A DNA stretch of 59,853 nucleotides, from positions 1 through 59,853 of IMG/VR virus record IMGVR_UViG_3300013285_000017. One strand, given 5' to 3'. The translations under genes and the position numbers were made by a program. This DNA comes from a virus. Of the stretch, positions 1-8,366 are shown piece by piece. A model generated the notes under the pieces. It worked only from the letters and a program-made list of their open reading frames with translations, ran no database searches and was not told the origin of the DNA. Within the stretch, counting starts at the first letter, position 1. Every line of letters starts with the position of its first letter.

Positions 1-5
1 AAAAT

Positions 6-938
6 TTACTTTGGAAGTTTTGGAGTAGGGTGATCGCCGTGTGTGGCATTTATTCTATTTTTAACTACTCTAATAGCATTTTTTGTTAGTAATCCTTTTT
101 TAGCACGATCGCCGACTTGTGCCTTTTGACCTACTTGATAATCTCCGTATGGGAAGTGGAGTTTATCTGTGTTTTTGTCTCTATCAAATGTAGAATGTTT
201 TTGGCCAGGATCGTTATCTGGTCTACTATCATGGTAATAATCGACATGATCGTCATCGTCATCGGGATTCTGGGTGTATAGTTTGTCTTTGTATTTAGGA
301 TCACGCCATTTTGCGGACTCGTCTACTTCTCTACTTTTAACTTCTTGATATAATTCGCTTAGTTTATTAATTAATGCTTCTTGTAGTGGGTTCTCGCCGC
401 CGTTTACTTTCAGTCTTTTTACATCGCCCTTACTGTGCATGTCAGTACCGTGTTTAGTAATAGCATCAACACCATAGGTAACACGATGGGGTCTATTTCG
501 TACTCGGTCATTCTTGTCAGCATCAATTTTATCGCCGTGCTGTTCGTCTAACTCGATGTCAAACTCACCGTCTATAGGATGCGGAGCACTGACCACTGCA
601 TCATGGTGTTGGTCACCTGCTTCAATGCTTCTAATGATGTCCATTAGGTCTTTGATACCGCCAGCACCGCTACCATTCATGCTGACATTCATAGTAACTG
701 AATCTTCTTGCTTGTGTGGCATACCCATCATACCGCTTGGCATTGGGCCGCCTAAACTGATCATGCTTTCCTCAGTAGGCGGAGTGTCAGTGTTCTTAGG
801 AGCAACTGGTGGTTGTTGTGGCTCCATCGCACCTAAGCGTTTAGCTTCTTCTGGACTGCTTGCACCTGATGGATTTGGATGAACTGTTAAGTTCTCGTCT
901 ATGGCACGTATCTTTGTATATAATTCAGTGAAATTCAT
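6..938 (-). CDS. Conserved phage protein of unknown function, acidic, likely head-associated
   Basis: A complete 310-residue protein with no function I can name. The N-terminal third is low in complexity and rich in Pro, Met and Gly. A short Ser/Asn/Gly segment then leads into a predicted helix (GGIKDLMDIIRSIE, around residues 93-106). A second helical segment follows near residues 185-205, and a run of five Asp (DDDDD) lies near residue 228. The C-terminus is basic. It is very hydrophilic, with no signal peptide or membrane segment. The start is supported by an AAGGAAAAG ribosome site, and it overlaps the upstream gene's stop by four bases (ATGA), so the two are probably translationally coupled. 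Its place beside a capsid-targeting-like protein and gp16/gp4 suggests a head scaffold or internal protein; that is inference from context only. Confidence 0.6.
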   Translation of the reverse strand: MNFTELYTKIRAIDENLTVHPNPSGASSPEEAKRLGAMEPQQPPVAPKNTDTPPTEESMISLGGPMPSGMMGMPHKQEDSVTMNVSMNGSGAGGIKDLMDIIRSIEAGDQHHDAVVSAPHPIDGEFDIELDEQHGDKIDADKNDRVRNRPHRVTYGVDAITKHGTDMHSKGDVKRLKVNGGENPLQEALINKLSELYQEVKSREVDESAKWRDPKYKDKLYTQNPDDDDDHVDYYHDSRPDNDPGQKHSTFDRDKNTDKLHFPYGDYQVGQKAQVGDRAKKGLLTKNAIRVVKNRINATHGDHPTPKLPK

Positions 939-1603
939 TTTGCTTTTCCTTTTGCTTTGGCAGCGACATTTAAGCTGTTATGTACGATGTCAGCGTATGG
1001 GGTTAGTTTAACTTTTTTAGTACCTACAGGACTTGTCATTCCTTGTTTTTCTGTTACTGTTGATTGTTCAGGCTGTTCTTTAGATTTCTTTGCTTTGGGA
1101 AACAACGGATCATTAATACCTTTGTACTGCTCAGGAAGATGCTTTGCCTTGCTTAGATCTTTTAGTAAACTAAACTTTCGTTTTTCTCCAACTAGGTCTT
1201 GATGATTTACTTTTTCGTAATCAGTGCCGACAACTGCTTCGCCTGTTGGTTCATCGTTTTCATGGTTAAGATCAATTTCTGCTTGCTCATGCTCGTTGTG
1301 AACTCGAACATCACCTTGCGGAATATTTAATAAGTGTGCTACTTTTGAAAGTACTTGTTTGCTAGTTGTAGGATAACTAGTAACAGCGTCAAACACTGTT
1401 ACTGAAATATTCTTGTGTTCTGGAAATTCAATATGTGTTGCTTGGATCGGTGAGGATTTTCCGCTTGATACAGATTGCACACCAAACTCTGCAAGAGCGC
1501 CTTTGATTTTGCTAGCGCAATCTTTTGGGCAGTCGCAGGCAAGTTTAATCTTAAATTCGTAGCGTTTTTGATTTTCTGTTAGGTATTGTTTAAATGATTT
1601 CAT
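935..1603 (-). CDS. Probable internal head/scaffold protein with T4-like capsid-targeting leader
   Basis: 222 residues. The N-terminus MKSFKQYLTEN resembles the short capsid-targeting leader of T4 internal proteins. It also contains L-T-E before Asn11, which fits the (L/I)-x-E cleavage rule of the T4 gp21 prohead protease. Residues about 15-105 form an alternating beta/alpha region with two Cys near the start (C24, C28); the rest is Lys/Glu-rich, low complexity and probably disordered. There is no signal peptide or membrane segment. A late-promoter-like element lies about 20 bases upstream. It overlaps the next gene by four bases. The leader match is seen directly; packaging into the prohead and cleavage are inferred. 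It could instead be an unrelated conserved late protein. Confidence 0.6.
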   Translation of the reverse strand: MKSFKQYLTENQKRYEFKIKLACDCPKDCASKIKGALAEFGVQSVSSGKSSPIQATHIEFPEHKNISVTVFDAVTSYPTTSKQVLSKVAHLLNIPQGDVRVHNEHEQAEIDLNHENDEPTGEAVVGTDYEKVNHQDLVGEKRKFSLLKDLSKAKHLPEQYKGINDPLFPKAKKSKEQPEQSTVTEKQGMTSPVGTKKVKLTPYADIVHNSLNVAAKAKGKAK

Positions 1604-1621
1604 AGTGAATTCCTGATGTAG

Positions 1622-1628
1622 TATTTAT
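1622..1628 (-). promoter_or_regulatory. Late-promoter-like -10 element
   Basis: Read on the minus strand the bases give ATAAATA within AAATAAATACTACA, close to the T4 late consensus TATAAATA. It sits 19 bases before the ATG at 1603, over the stop codon of gp16, and would serve the two head-type genes downstream. Confidence 0.4.
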
Positions 1629-2113
1629 TTTAAATTCTTCAATTTTTCCAACAAGCTATTACGATCAGTAATAATAACCCCGTCTCCGTGTATGTTAACA
1701 CTGTCATCTACACCAGCCGCTTCTTGATCTAATTTTTGTTTCTTAAGCTGTAAATCAATCATTTTTAGCTTTTTATCTAATTTGGCAGTTTTAGCTGTAA
1801 TAGCATTGCCTAGCATACTAGCGGCTACTTCGAACAAACGACCACTATATCTAGCTTCAACATTCATACCTAGATCCATGATGTCATCGTAGGCATCTAC
1901 AGCTTTTTTAGCCAACTCGTCTAGCTCAGAATCTGCTAAATCCCCTAGTCCTTTAACAGCTGGTAAGGCAGCGGCAATTTTATCAAATTCACTGATATCG
2001 CGCAATAACGGTTGTGCTTGAGCAACCATTTCTTTTTTCTTCTTTTTTTCTTCTTGCTTGATAACTTCTTTGCTAGAAGGAAGATTTAGTAATTCTTCAA
2101 GTTTCTTGGTCAT
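1625..2113 (-). CDS. gp16: Terminase small subunit (T4 gp16-like)
   Basis: 162 residues, the usual size for gp16. The protein regulates and loads the packaging motor together with the large terminase gp17, which is not in this window. The family pattern is a Lys-rich N-terminus (KKLEELLNLP at residues 3-12), a helical core containing AYDDIMDLGMNVEARYSGR (about residues 74-92), and a long helix with heptad character (AKTAKLDKKLKMIDLQLKKQ, about 106-125), fitting the oligomerising coiled coil of small terminases. The C-terminus is a short beta/helix tail. No clear Shine-Dalgarno sequence precedes the ATG, and gp4 ends 14 bases upstream, so reading may depend on coupling. In T4, gene 16 is followed by 17 and 18; here gp4 and tube genes lie beside it instead, a local rearrangement. 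Confidence 0.85.
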   Translation of the reverse strand: MTKKLEELLNLPSSKEVIKQEEKKKKKEMVAQAQPLLRDISEFDKIAAALPAVKGLGDLADSELDELAKKAVDAYDDIMDLGMNVEARYSGRLFEVAASMLGNAITAKTAKLDKKLKMIDLQLKKQKLDQEAAGVDDSVNIHGDGVIITDRNSLLEKLKNLK

Positions 2114-2127
2114 AACACTACTTATGC

Positions 2128-2556
2128 TTATGTTTGAGTGAATATATCATTTTCATTAAGTATACGGAATCTAATACCTTGCTGTCTGCACCAAATATTA
2201 GCACTGGCCCATTTGGCTTGATTTTTAACAAATTGTGCTTGATTATACTTGTTTTTACCCACACGCTCTAATATAGTTTGACTAGCTGGTTTTATCTCAA
2301 CTAGTTCAACTATTAATTTGTCGTGTTTATCTAGGTACTGGATAAAGAAATCGGGGACATACACCGTTTGTTTACCAGTTAACGGATCGCGATATGGTAT
2401 CTGGATTGCTTCGCTAGCCCATTTATGTACTCGATCGTTTTCATCACAAAATCGCATAAATGTCCACTCCCATGAACTTCGATATGTTGGAATTTTTGTT
2501 CCAACATACTTCTCGGGATGGCGCATGACGAATTTACCTCGAGCAAATTTAGCCAT
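2128..2556 (-). CDS. gp4: Head completion protein (T4 gp4/gp50-like, PD-(D/E)xK fold)
   Basis: 142 residues, near the usual length for T4 gp4. The family acts in a late step of head maturation, after DNA packaging and before tail joining, and has a restriction-endonuclease-like core related to TnsA. Visible landmarks are the opening GKFVMRHPEKY, SSWEWTFMRFC with Glu30, PDF with Asp69, and VEIKP with Glu87-x-Lys89. Together these make an intact PD-(D/E)xK signature. The ending GIRFRILNENDIF is also typical. It begins two bases after the stop of the upstream 123-residue gene and has no obvious Shine-Dalgarno sequence, which suggests coupling. The whole length is collinear with the family as I know it. 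Confidence 0.88.
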   Translation of the reverse strand: MAKFARGKFVMRHPEKYVGTKIPTYRSSWEWTFMRFCDENDRVHKWASEAIQIPYRDPLTGKQTVYVPDFFIQYLDKHDKLIVELVEIKPASQTILERVGKNKYNQAQFVKNQAKWASANIWCRQQGIRFRILNENDIFTQT

Positions 2557-2557
2557 G

Positions 2558-2929
2558 TTAGATTAGAATATTACGTGCTTCGTAACTATTTTCAACAGTT
2601 GATACTTTATAGCCTAAGATGCTTGTTTTTTCTCTATACCCATTTAAAATTTGAGCTACTACCTGCCCTAGTTGTACATCAGTAAGAGATTTCAACATAT
2701 CTAGTAATTGGAATACTGATACTCCGTCGATTCTTGCTTGATTCAATAATACAATAGTTGTACTGGCGGCACTGGAATGATCAAAACCTCTTTTAGTAAA
2801 AAATGCAACCGTGCTGTCAATTTCATTTGCTGGGAAACTAACTGGTGCAACAAAATAGTTGTCAAAAAATGTTTTTACATCTTGAACATTTGTATTTTCT
2901 TTTGTAGGAAGGTTTGTAATGATACTCAT
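2558..2929 (-). CDS. Small conserved T4-like late protein, function unknown
   Basis: 123 residues, mostly alpha-helical by composition, with no Cys, signal peptide or membrane segment. Motifs that look constrained are FFTKRGFD (residues 44-51), a helix with QARIDGVSVFQLLDMLKSL, and QILNGYREKTSILGYK followed by YEARNILI at the end. Its ATG follows the stop of the tube-fold gene by one base and is preceded by AGGAG at good spacing, so translation is strongly coupled. The position between a tube-fold protein and gp4 suggests a virion or assembly role. I do not recognise a T4 gene number for it. Confidence 0.65.
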   Translation of the reverse strand: MSIITNLPTKENTNVQDVKTFFDNYFVAPVSFPANEIDSTVAFFTKRGFDHSSAASTTIVLLNQARIDGVSVFQLLDMLKSLTDVQLGQVVAQILNGYREKTSILGYKVSTVENSYEARNILI

Positions 2930-2930
2930 A

Positions 2931-3923
2931 TTATGCTCCTAGTTTTGTAGGTGTAGCTACTGTTGTATTCGTAGCATTATTTGCTACCGGAAACACTACA
3001 CCAGGTACTCCGCCTATAGATTGTGGTAGGACCCCTCTTGACAATCCGACAGTGCCAGCCTGGGGAGGAAGTTTTGAGTTCTGATACCTATTTACGCTAT
3101 TGATTGCATTATTAAGGGTTGACACTGCCACACTAGTTGAATTTAGATTATCAACAAAACTTGGATGTATAGTAGTAGGGTCGGGATTAATACCCTGTAG
3201 CGGTGACGGATTCACATCATAATGTTCTATACCAAATCCTTCGGGTGCTCCAGCTGAAACTACACCATTGCCATACGTTACAGTTTCGTAGGCAAGTTGC
3301 ATGGTAAAATCATGTGTAGTAGATTTAGCATAATCTAAATTGTTGCCATTCCAAGTTTTTATTATGGGGTTTATTAATTTAATACTGATATACTCATGTC
3401 GAGCCATCTGATAAATTGTGATATAATTAAAAAAGGGGTTCGTACTTTTATTATCTAAGCCATACGGGGTAGTAATAAAATTACTGCTTCGAGTGGCATT
3501 TCTATTGTAAGCTCCTGCTTGTGTTGCACTAGTTGGGTCGGCATAATAATATGTGTAATAATTCTGCCATAGTTGATTAATCAACCCCATGTTGTCGTCG
3601 TGAAATGCAATGGTAACGTCTTCAGCATTGATATGCCATTGTATATTCTTTTTTCTGTTGTACTGATTAGCAGAATCGACACTAACTGAAAATTTAGGTA
3701 ATGTTACATTCTTAACCAACATATTAATTTCGTTAGAGTATCGTTGCGCAAGTTCGGCATTTTTCAATGCGGCTTTGTTAATACTGAACGCTACATGGAA
3801 CTGAAAGTCAAATTTAGGTGCCAGCCTAAACTGATTATCAGAAAACATCCTGGCGGCATGTTGCCAGTCACGTAGATTGGTTGTAGTGTTGCTAGTTAGA
3901 TTGTTGTTTGCAGTAAAGGCCAT
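2931..3923 (-). CDS. Tail-tube-superfamily protein, possibly baseplate tube initiator (gp54-like)
   Basis: 330 residues. The region from about residue 35 to 130 follows the same order of elements as gp19: a beta strand (FQFHVAFSIN), a segment LVKNVTLPKF, a strand ending QYNRKKNIQW, and a strand with HDD (VTIAFHDDN). Then comes LWQNYYTYYYAD, typical of larger tube-fold baseplate proteins. The last 100 residues are Pro/Asn/Ser-rich and variable. T4 gp54, which caps the baseplate and nucleates the tube, has a similar length (about 320). Another tube-fold paralogue is possible. It lies beside gp19 but behind a terminator. There is no Shine-Dalgarno sequence before the ATG, and an AT-rich AATAAATATTGTT abuts the start. 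Confidence 0.6.
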   Translation of the reverse strand: MAFTANNNLTSNTTTNLRDWQHAARMFSDNQFRLAPKFDFQFHVAFSINKAALKNAELAQRYSNEINMLVKNVTLPKFSVSVDSANQYNRKKNIQWHINAEDVTIAFHDDNMGLINQLWQNYYTYYYADPTSATQAGAYNRNATRSSNFITTPYGLDNKSTNPFFNYITIYQMARHEYISIKLINPIIKTWNGNNLDYAKSTTHDFTMQLAYETVTYGNGVVSAGAPEGFGIEHYDVNPSPLQGINPDPTTIHPSFVDNLNSTSVAVSTLNNAINSVNRYQNSKLPPQAGTVGLSRGVLPQSIGGVPGVVFPVANNATNTTVATPTKLGA

Positions 3924-3974
3924 AACAATATTTATTAAAAAAATAAACTACGCATATTATGAATACCTATAATA

Positions 3975-3994
3975 AAACCCACCGAAGTGGGTTT
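3975..3994 (-). terminator. Intrinsic terminator with UUCG loop after gp19
   Basis: On the minus strand an 8-bp stem AAACCCAC/GTGGGTTT closes a C(UUCG)G tetraloop and is followed by TTATTATA. It lies four bases after the gp19 stop, and would end or attenuate the sheath/tube transcript before the tube-fold gene. Confidence 0.8.
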
Positions 3995-3998
3995 ATTA

Positions 3999-4622
3999 TT
4001 AAGAACCTAAAGCGTTTGTACCGCGTACTTGCTTGAATCCTGGAGTACCCAAACCTGCAGTAGCACCTTTCTGAACAGCATTATCATACTGGATAGTCAA
4101 GTCGATCATCACAGGAGTTTGATCTGAATACTTGATGTCATTCCAGTTGGTCTTTTGCAAGTAGCAACCGTATAGTTCCCATGTTTCTAATACATTAGGA
4201 GTTTCTGCGCCGTTGCCGCCGTCTAGCATTTCAATGCGTAGTGTAAATTTGTAGTCACCTGCAGATGCCGCTGAAGCCTGCTCAAAGAAGTCAAACTGTC
4301 TTTGATTTTGTTCACCGATCAACTTGCTAACATTACCAAGCACATCGTCACGTAACTTAATAGTGATTGGGCTCCATTTGGTTTTGCCTGCATAGTAAAT
4401 TCTGCTGTTATAGACATCAATAGTTTGAGGATCAAACTCAACACTTGGTCGAGCCGCTTCTGCAACTTGTTTAGTCATCTCTGTTGTGCTACCACTTACA
4501 CCAAAGTTTTCAAAGTTTAATCTAAAGCGATACTTCAACTTAGGCATTAACTGGCCTTGTGAAGCGGCGCTCTGATCAGACGCTAATGGTACTGTAAATC
4601 TTGATAAGGCTGCGATTGACAT
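3999..4622 (-). CDS. gp19: Tail tube protein gp19
   Basis: 207 residues; T4 gp19 has 163, and this one has an N-terminal extension like marine T4-like relatives. It polymerises into the inner tube through which DNA passes. Family landmarks are SRFTVPLASDQSA near the start, MPKLKYRFRLNFENFG (residues 26-41), the strand RPSVEFDPQTIDVYNSRIYY, KWSPITIKLRDD, and the C-terminal ETWELYGCYLQ segment. The start is supported by AGGAG seven bases before the ATG. It lies 14 bases after gp18, the T4 order, and is followed directly by a strong intrinsic terminator. High-level late expression is expected because hundreds of copies are needed per virion. Confidence 0.95.
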   Translation of the reverse strand: MSIAALSRFTVPLASDQSAASQGQLMPKLKYRFRLNFENFGVSGSTTEMTKQVAEAARPSVEFDPQTIDVYNSRIYYAGKTKWSPITIKLRDDVLGNVSKLIGEQNQRQFDFFEQASAASAGDYKFTLRIEMLDGGNGAETPNVLETWELYGCYLQKTNWNDIKYSDQTPVMIDLTIQYDNAVQKGATAGLGTPGFKQVRGTNALGS

Positions 4623-4636
4623 TTATTATCTCCTAA

Positions 4637-7600
4637 TTATTTTCCAAGGCCTTTGACTCCGCCAGTGTTCTCTAAGCGCAATGGAATGTAAATAAATTCT
4701 ACTGCCTTGACTGGTTCGATCGCTATATCTAGATATAGCTCGTTGCGATCAATTCTAGCTGGTGTGTTGTTTGAAGTATCGCATACTACGATAAAGTCAT
4801 ACAACGCACGTTGGCCTACTAATTCTAACATCAATGCCTCTGCTGCCTGTTTGATTTCATTACGTGTAATGGTATCATTTGGCTCAAACACATATGGTTT
4901 AGCTAGTTGTGCTAGTTGTCTACGTAGATATACTACTAAACGTGCCACGTTAATACGATCTAACGAACTTGCTACAAGTTGACGTGTTTTCTGTCCGTAG
5001 CATACTAGTCCTGTGCCACCAATGTATGTTAATGGATTAACATGGATACTGGCTAAGGTATCACGCTGGCCGATGTTTAGTGCCGTTGCATTAAATTCAC
5101 CAGTCATTGGATCAACATAACCCACTGAGCTAGCATTTGTAATTCCACCACGGCGTACACCAGCTGGGGCAAACCATGGATAACTAACGTTGTCACTTAG
5201 GGCGATTGTACGCAACATGATATGGCTTGGTGGAACAACAATGTTATTACCAATCAAGTCAACTGTGTAACCCCATGGATAGTACACACCCAAATATGCA
5301 TTGGTTGTAATCAATCCCTGATCACCGTCTTGCACAGCTGAGCTAACATTGTTACCCCAGTTGCTCAATGTAGTAGCATCTGGTGTTAAACGTGCAGGTG
5401 TATCGCCTACAATAAATGCTGTTTCACCGCGATCAGTATTCAATCCAACTAGTAAAGACAGCATTTCTGGGTAACCAGGGCATGCCATTAAGTTGAATAT
5501 TCTGCTGTCTGTATCACGGATCTGTTGGTTCTCTTGGATAGTTGCACCGAGAGCTTGTAGTACAACTTGACGTTGTGCTTTGCGACCAAATGTACCAGCA
5601 CCATTAACTTGGTTAGCGGCATCAGTTAACCAACGATGTGGATAGTATGTATTCATCAAACCGTTGCTTTGGCGTATGTTACGTCCAGTAGTGTCAATAT
5701 AGTTCTTTGCAAATTTCAATACATTATTACCTGAACGACGTAGATTCCATAGTAACATACCTTTTGGATATAGTGCAGGATCTGGTGCATCTGGGTCTAA
5801 GAAATTGCTTGATAGCAAACTAGCAATGCTAGAAGGAGTTGCGCTAGTACCGCCAATGCTCCAACGTGCATCATGGAATAACACACCGTTTTCTGTAGTT
5901 TGGTCAGTATTGTCTAACAGCACCCATTTCTTGGTCAAGTAGTTAAACTTGTAGATCATTGGATAGTTTTCAGTATCGCTAGGATCAATCCATAGATCAC
6001 CGTTGGCTAATGGTGTGCCATCGCTTTGTACTGTTGGTTGTGTGGCTGTCACTAACGGGCCTGCTGGGTCAGTAGCTGTGCTCACAGCACCTAATGTTTG
6101 ATTGTAATTTAGATAGCCTTTCCATCCTGTGCCGTCATTGACCATAATGTCAATGTCGTCTAGGTAGCTGTTAAACCACAATGTACCATCTAGTGGTATT
6201 GTTGTTGGTGGTGTGTTACTTGCCACAGCAAATGCACTACCGTTAACTGTTGGGGTCCACAAGCTGGCAACATAATTTTTAGCTGTACCTGCTGGATTTG
6301 TATAGAAGTTAGAAGTAACACCTACGCTAAACAACTTACTAACTGGATCATTAGCTACATCTACTAGTCGAATGTCTCCGCCTTTAGTATGTGTAATAGT
6401 TAATTGGCCAGCGGCAGTAGTTGATGCAACAATATTAGCAAACGGATTGCTGTTGGCGTCAACTGCATTGTTAATTGCGCTAGCGATTGGAGCAAGATCG
6501 CTCGCGGCACTAGTAGCAGTAAATGTTATAGTGATAGCAGTACCTAAAGTTCCGCTTCCAACTAAACTTTCTTGCAAAGTAAAAGAGTTACTGCCTGCGG
6601 TAAATGTGCCAGTACTTACTGGTACTGATGTAATGCTGGTAGGGCCAACGCCACTACGACCGTAGATTTTAAAGTTTGCATTAGTAGGACTGCCTTCATC
6701 ATCGTTGTATTTTACATAAGTTGCACCAATCGCTAGATTTAATCCACCGCCTGTTGCATCTAATCCTGCTAGGGCACTTTGGCCGTTAGCATACAATTTA
6801 ACTTTTTGCTGAATCCATGAGCTTGTTGCTGAGTTATACTTCTTGATAAACCAGTCAGCACCATTATTAACTGCGGTAGTCTTGATCCAAATTGAACCAG
6901 TTGGGCGACCGTTAACTACAGCAACATCGTCAGTGGCACGCCATAGCGGTACTGAATAGTGTGGAGAAGCTGTAACTGCCGGAGCCTTATATGTTCCAGA
7001 TACGAGTCCAACTTTAGCAACTGTTGTTCCAGAAATAACAACGTCAACACCGGTTGAATATAAGTTTAGATAACCGTTGATTACTGCGGCTTTAACACCA
7101 GTTACGTTACTACCAACTGCTGTAACAAAAGTAGCTAATGACGTTGCGCCTGTAACAGCATAACCATTAATAGTCATTGTATCGCCAACTAACAGTGTTG
7201 GGCTTGCTGTAGTACCAGTAGCTGTAGGCCAGCTAGCGGCCCATGCAGATGAACCAACTGCTACCCAAGTTCCTGCGGCTGTATCTGTTTGATATTTTTT
7301 CATCCACAGCTTGTGCAATGTAGTTGTAGAAACTATTGCATAAGCACCAATAGATCCATAACTGGCTATTGGAGCTCCAGTCCCACTAACAACTTTAGTG
7401 CTGTCAGTAATTACTGTAAGACTGCCGGCGGCTTGTTGATCTGAAAATGTTTGCCCGTCTGTGACTGTAGCAGGTGCTGAGTTCCACTCAAATACACCGA
7501 ACATTGAATCTGCTGTATCAAACCAGAATGTTCCATCTTCTGGATCACCTACTGGAGCTGATGTTTTGCCTTCTAGTTGTGCGACATCTAAATCTGCACG

Positions 7601-7933
7601 TACTACATAAGCACGATTGCTCACGCCTAAGAAACTGTAGGCAGCTTCTAGACCGTATTCATTCTGTTCTCCAGCATGAATTGGGTTATTGTTTGCATCA
7701 GTATAAAATTTCGGAACACCAAAAGTGCTCGATAAATCCATCTGACTTGTTAGTAAATAAACTTTACCAGCATTTGCTTTTAATGTGCCCGGGGCAATAC
7801 CTGTCATTGCACCGTTCATTTTGCTTTCAGCTGATGCAACAATTATTAGTGGTACGGTACCTGGGGCTGCGGGTGTATAGAATGATTCATCTATAACTGT
7901 TACGCTTACGCCTGGTGAACTTAGTTGAGCCAT
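4637..7933 (-). CDS. gp18: Contractile tail sheath protein gp18, long insert-bearing form
   Basis: 1,098 residues from the ATG at 7933, chosen because it has GGAGA in position and begins with the family start MAQLSSPGVSVTVIDE. An upstream in-frame ATG at 8011 has no such support. Residues 1-150 and about 705-1098 match the sheath core: PGVSV, TDRGETAFIVGDTPAR, and a C-terminal QLAKPYVFEPND...LRLENTGG handshake region. Between them is an insert of roughly 550 residues containing four copies of a short beta motif (G-x-[LIF]-W-[IF] ... Y ... W, e.g. NGDLWIDPSD and TGSIWIKT), probably surface knobs. T4 gp18 has 659 residues. The protein polymerises around gp19 and contracts at infection. A late-promoter-like element lies upstream. 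Confidence 0.95.
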   Translation of the reverse strand: MAQLSSPGVSVTVIDESFYTPAAPGTVPLIIVASAESKMNGAMTGIAPGTLKANAGKVYLLTSQMDLSSTFGVPKFYTDANNNPIHAGEQNEYGLEAAYSFLGVSNRAYVVRADLDVAQLEGKTSAPVGDPEDGTFWFDTADSMFGVFEWNSAPATVTDGQTFSDQQAAGSLTVITDSTKVVSGTGAPIASYGSIGAYAIVSTTTLHKLWMKKYQTDTAAGTWVAVGSSAWAASWPTATGTTASPTLLVGDTMTINGYAVTGATSLATFVTAVGSNVTGVKAAVINGYLNLYSTGVDVVISGTTVAKVGLVSGTYKAPAVTASPHYSVPLWRATDDVAVVNGRPTGSIWIKTTAVNNGADWFIKKYNSATSSWIQQKVKLYANGQSALAGLDATGGGLNLAIGATYVKYNDDEGSPTNANFKIYGRSGVGPTSITSVPVSTGTFTAGSNSFTLQESLVGSGTLGTAITITFTATSAASDLAPIASAINNAVDANSNPFANIVASTTAAGQLTITHTKGGDIRLVDVANDPVSKLFSVGVTSNFYTNPAGTAKNYVASLWTPTVNGSAFAVASNTPPTTIPLDGTLWFNSYLDDIDIMVNDGTGWKGYLNYNQTLGAVSTATDPAGPLVTATQPTVQSDGTPLANGDLWIDPSDTENYPMIYKFNYLTKKWVLLDNTDQTTENGVLFHDARWSIGGTSATPSSIASLLSSNFLDPDAPDPALYPKGMLLWNLRRSGNNVLKFAKNYIDTTGRNIRQSNGLMNTYYPHRWLTDAANQVNGAGTFGRKAQRQVVLQALGATIQENQQIRDTDSRIFNLMACPGYPEMLSLLVGLNTDRGETAFIVGDTPARLTPDATTLSNWGNNVSSAVQDGDQGLITTNAYLGVYYPWGYTVDLIGNNIVVPPSHIMLRTIALSDNVSYPWFAPAGVRRGGITNASSVGYVDPMTGEFNATALNIGQRDTLASIHVNPLTYIGGTGLVCYGQKTRQLVASSLDRINVARLVVYLRRQLAQLAKPYVFEPNDTITRNEIKQAAEALMLELVGQRALYDFIVVCDTSNNTPARIDRNELYLDIAIEPVKAVEFIYIPLRLENTGGVKGLGK

Positions 7934-7967
7934 ATTTTTATCTCCAATGAGTACATGTTCTTGTATG

Positions 7968-7974
7968 TATTTAG
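7968..7974 (-). promoter_or_regulatory. Late-promoter-like -10 element for gp18
   Basis: Minus-strand reading gives CTAAATACATAC, 34 bases before the gp18 ATG. The 11-mer TAAATACATAC is identical to the element upstream of the fibre gene at 20448, which supports a shared late-promoter motif. Confidence 0.5.
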
Positions 7975-8039
7975 TGGTTTTGGATAATTTGTGGCTATAA
8001 TAGCCTATCAAAAAGGTTCTAAAAAGGCTTAAATATAAT

Positions 8040-8366
8040 ATGAGACCTTTATGTTCTTGCGGAAGAGCACCTGTTGCTATAAACTACTATAAAAATAAAA
8101 AAGCATTCTATCGAAGCCAGTGCGGGTCGTGTAGCCGCGGTGTAAAACTACCAAGGTGGTACTCTAGCGGATATCGTCCTAAATCCGCTTGCGATAAATG
8201 TGGATTTAAATCGCCTCACACTGAAGTATTCTCAGTGTTTCATGTAGATGGTGATTTAAATAATTGCAGACTGGCTAATTTAAAAACAGTGTGTTCTAAC
8301 TGTGCTCGTGTTCTACATAAGGAAGGGATTCGCTGGCGGCAAGGGGATCTTGTACCAGACCTTTAA
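8040..8366 (+). CDS. Zinc-finger HNH-like protein
   Basis: 108 residues with four Cys pairs: C5/C7, C28/C31, C51/C54 and C85/C88, enough for two zinc sites. Residues 68-88 follow an HNH layout: H-V-D-G-D at 68-72, N74-N75, N80-L81, then CxxC. The His that normally follows the second Cys is Ala89, though H93 keeps the later His position. The protein may therefore be a nuclease or a DNA-binding zinc protein. The start has no clear Shine-Dalgarno sequence and lies in a short AT-rich gap divergent from gp18. The last 71 bases run antisense through the 3' end of the dNMP kinase gene. It could be a free-standing homing-type endonuclease or a conserved late regulator. Confidence 0.7.
   Translation: MRPLCSCGRAPVAINYYKNKKAFYRSQCGSCSRGVKLPRWYSSGYRPKSACDKCGFKSPHTEVFSVFHVDGDLNNCRLANLKTVCSNCARVLHKEGIRWRQGDLVPDL

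Noticed and set aside
3929-3935. TATTTAT late-promoter-like box upstream of the 330-residue gene
   Set aside because: It lies only five bases before the ATG, leaving no room for a transcript start and ribosome site; probably AT-rich chance.
7934-8011. In-frame upstream extension of gp18 by 26 codons
   Set aside because: The ATG at 7933 has GGAGA and the family-typical start; the extension is Lys/Tyr-rich, lies over the promoter-like box and matches nothing in the family.
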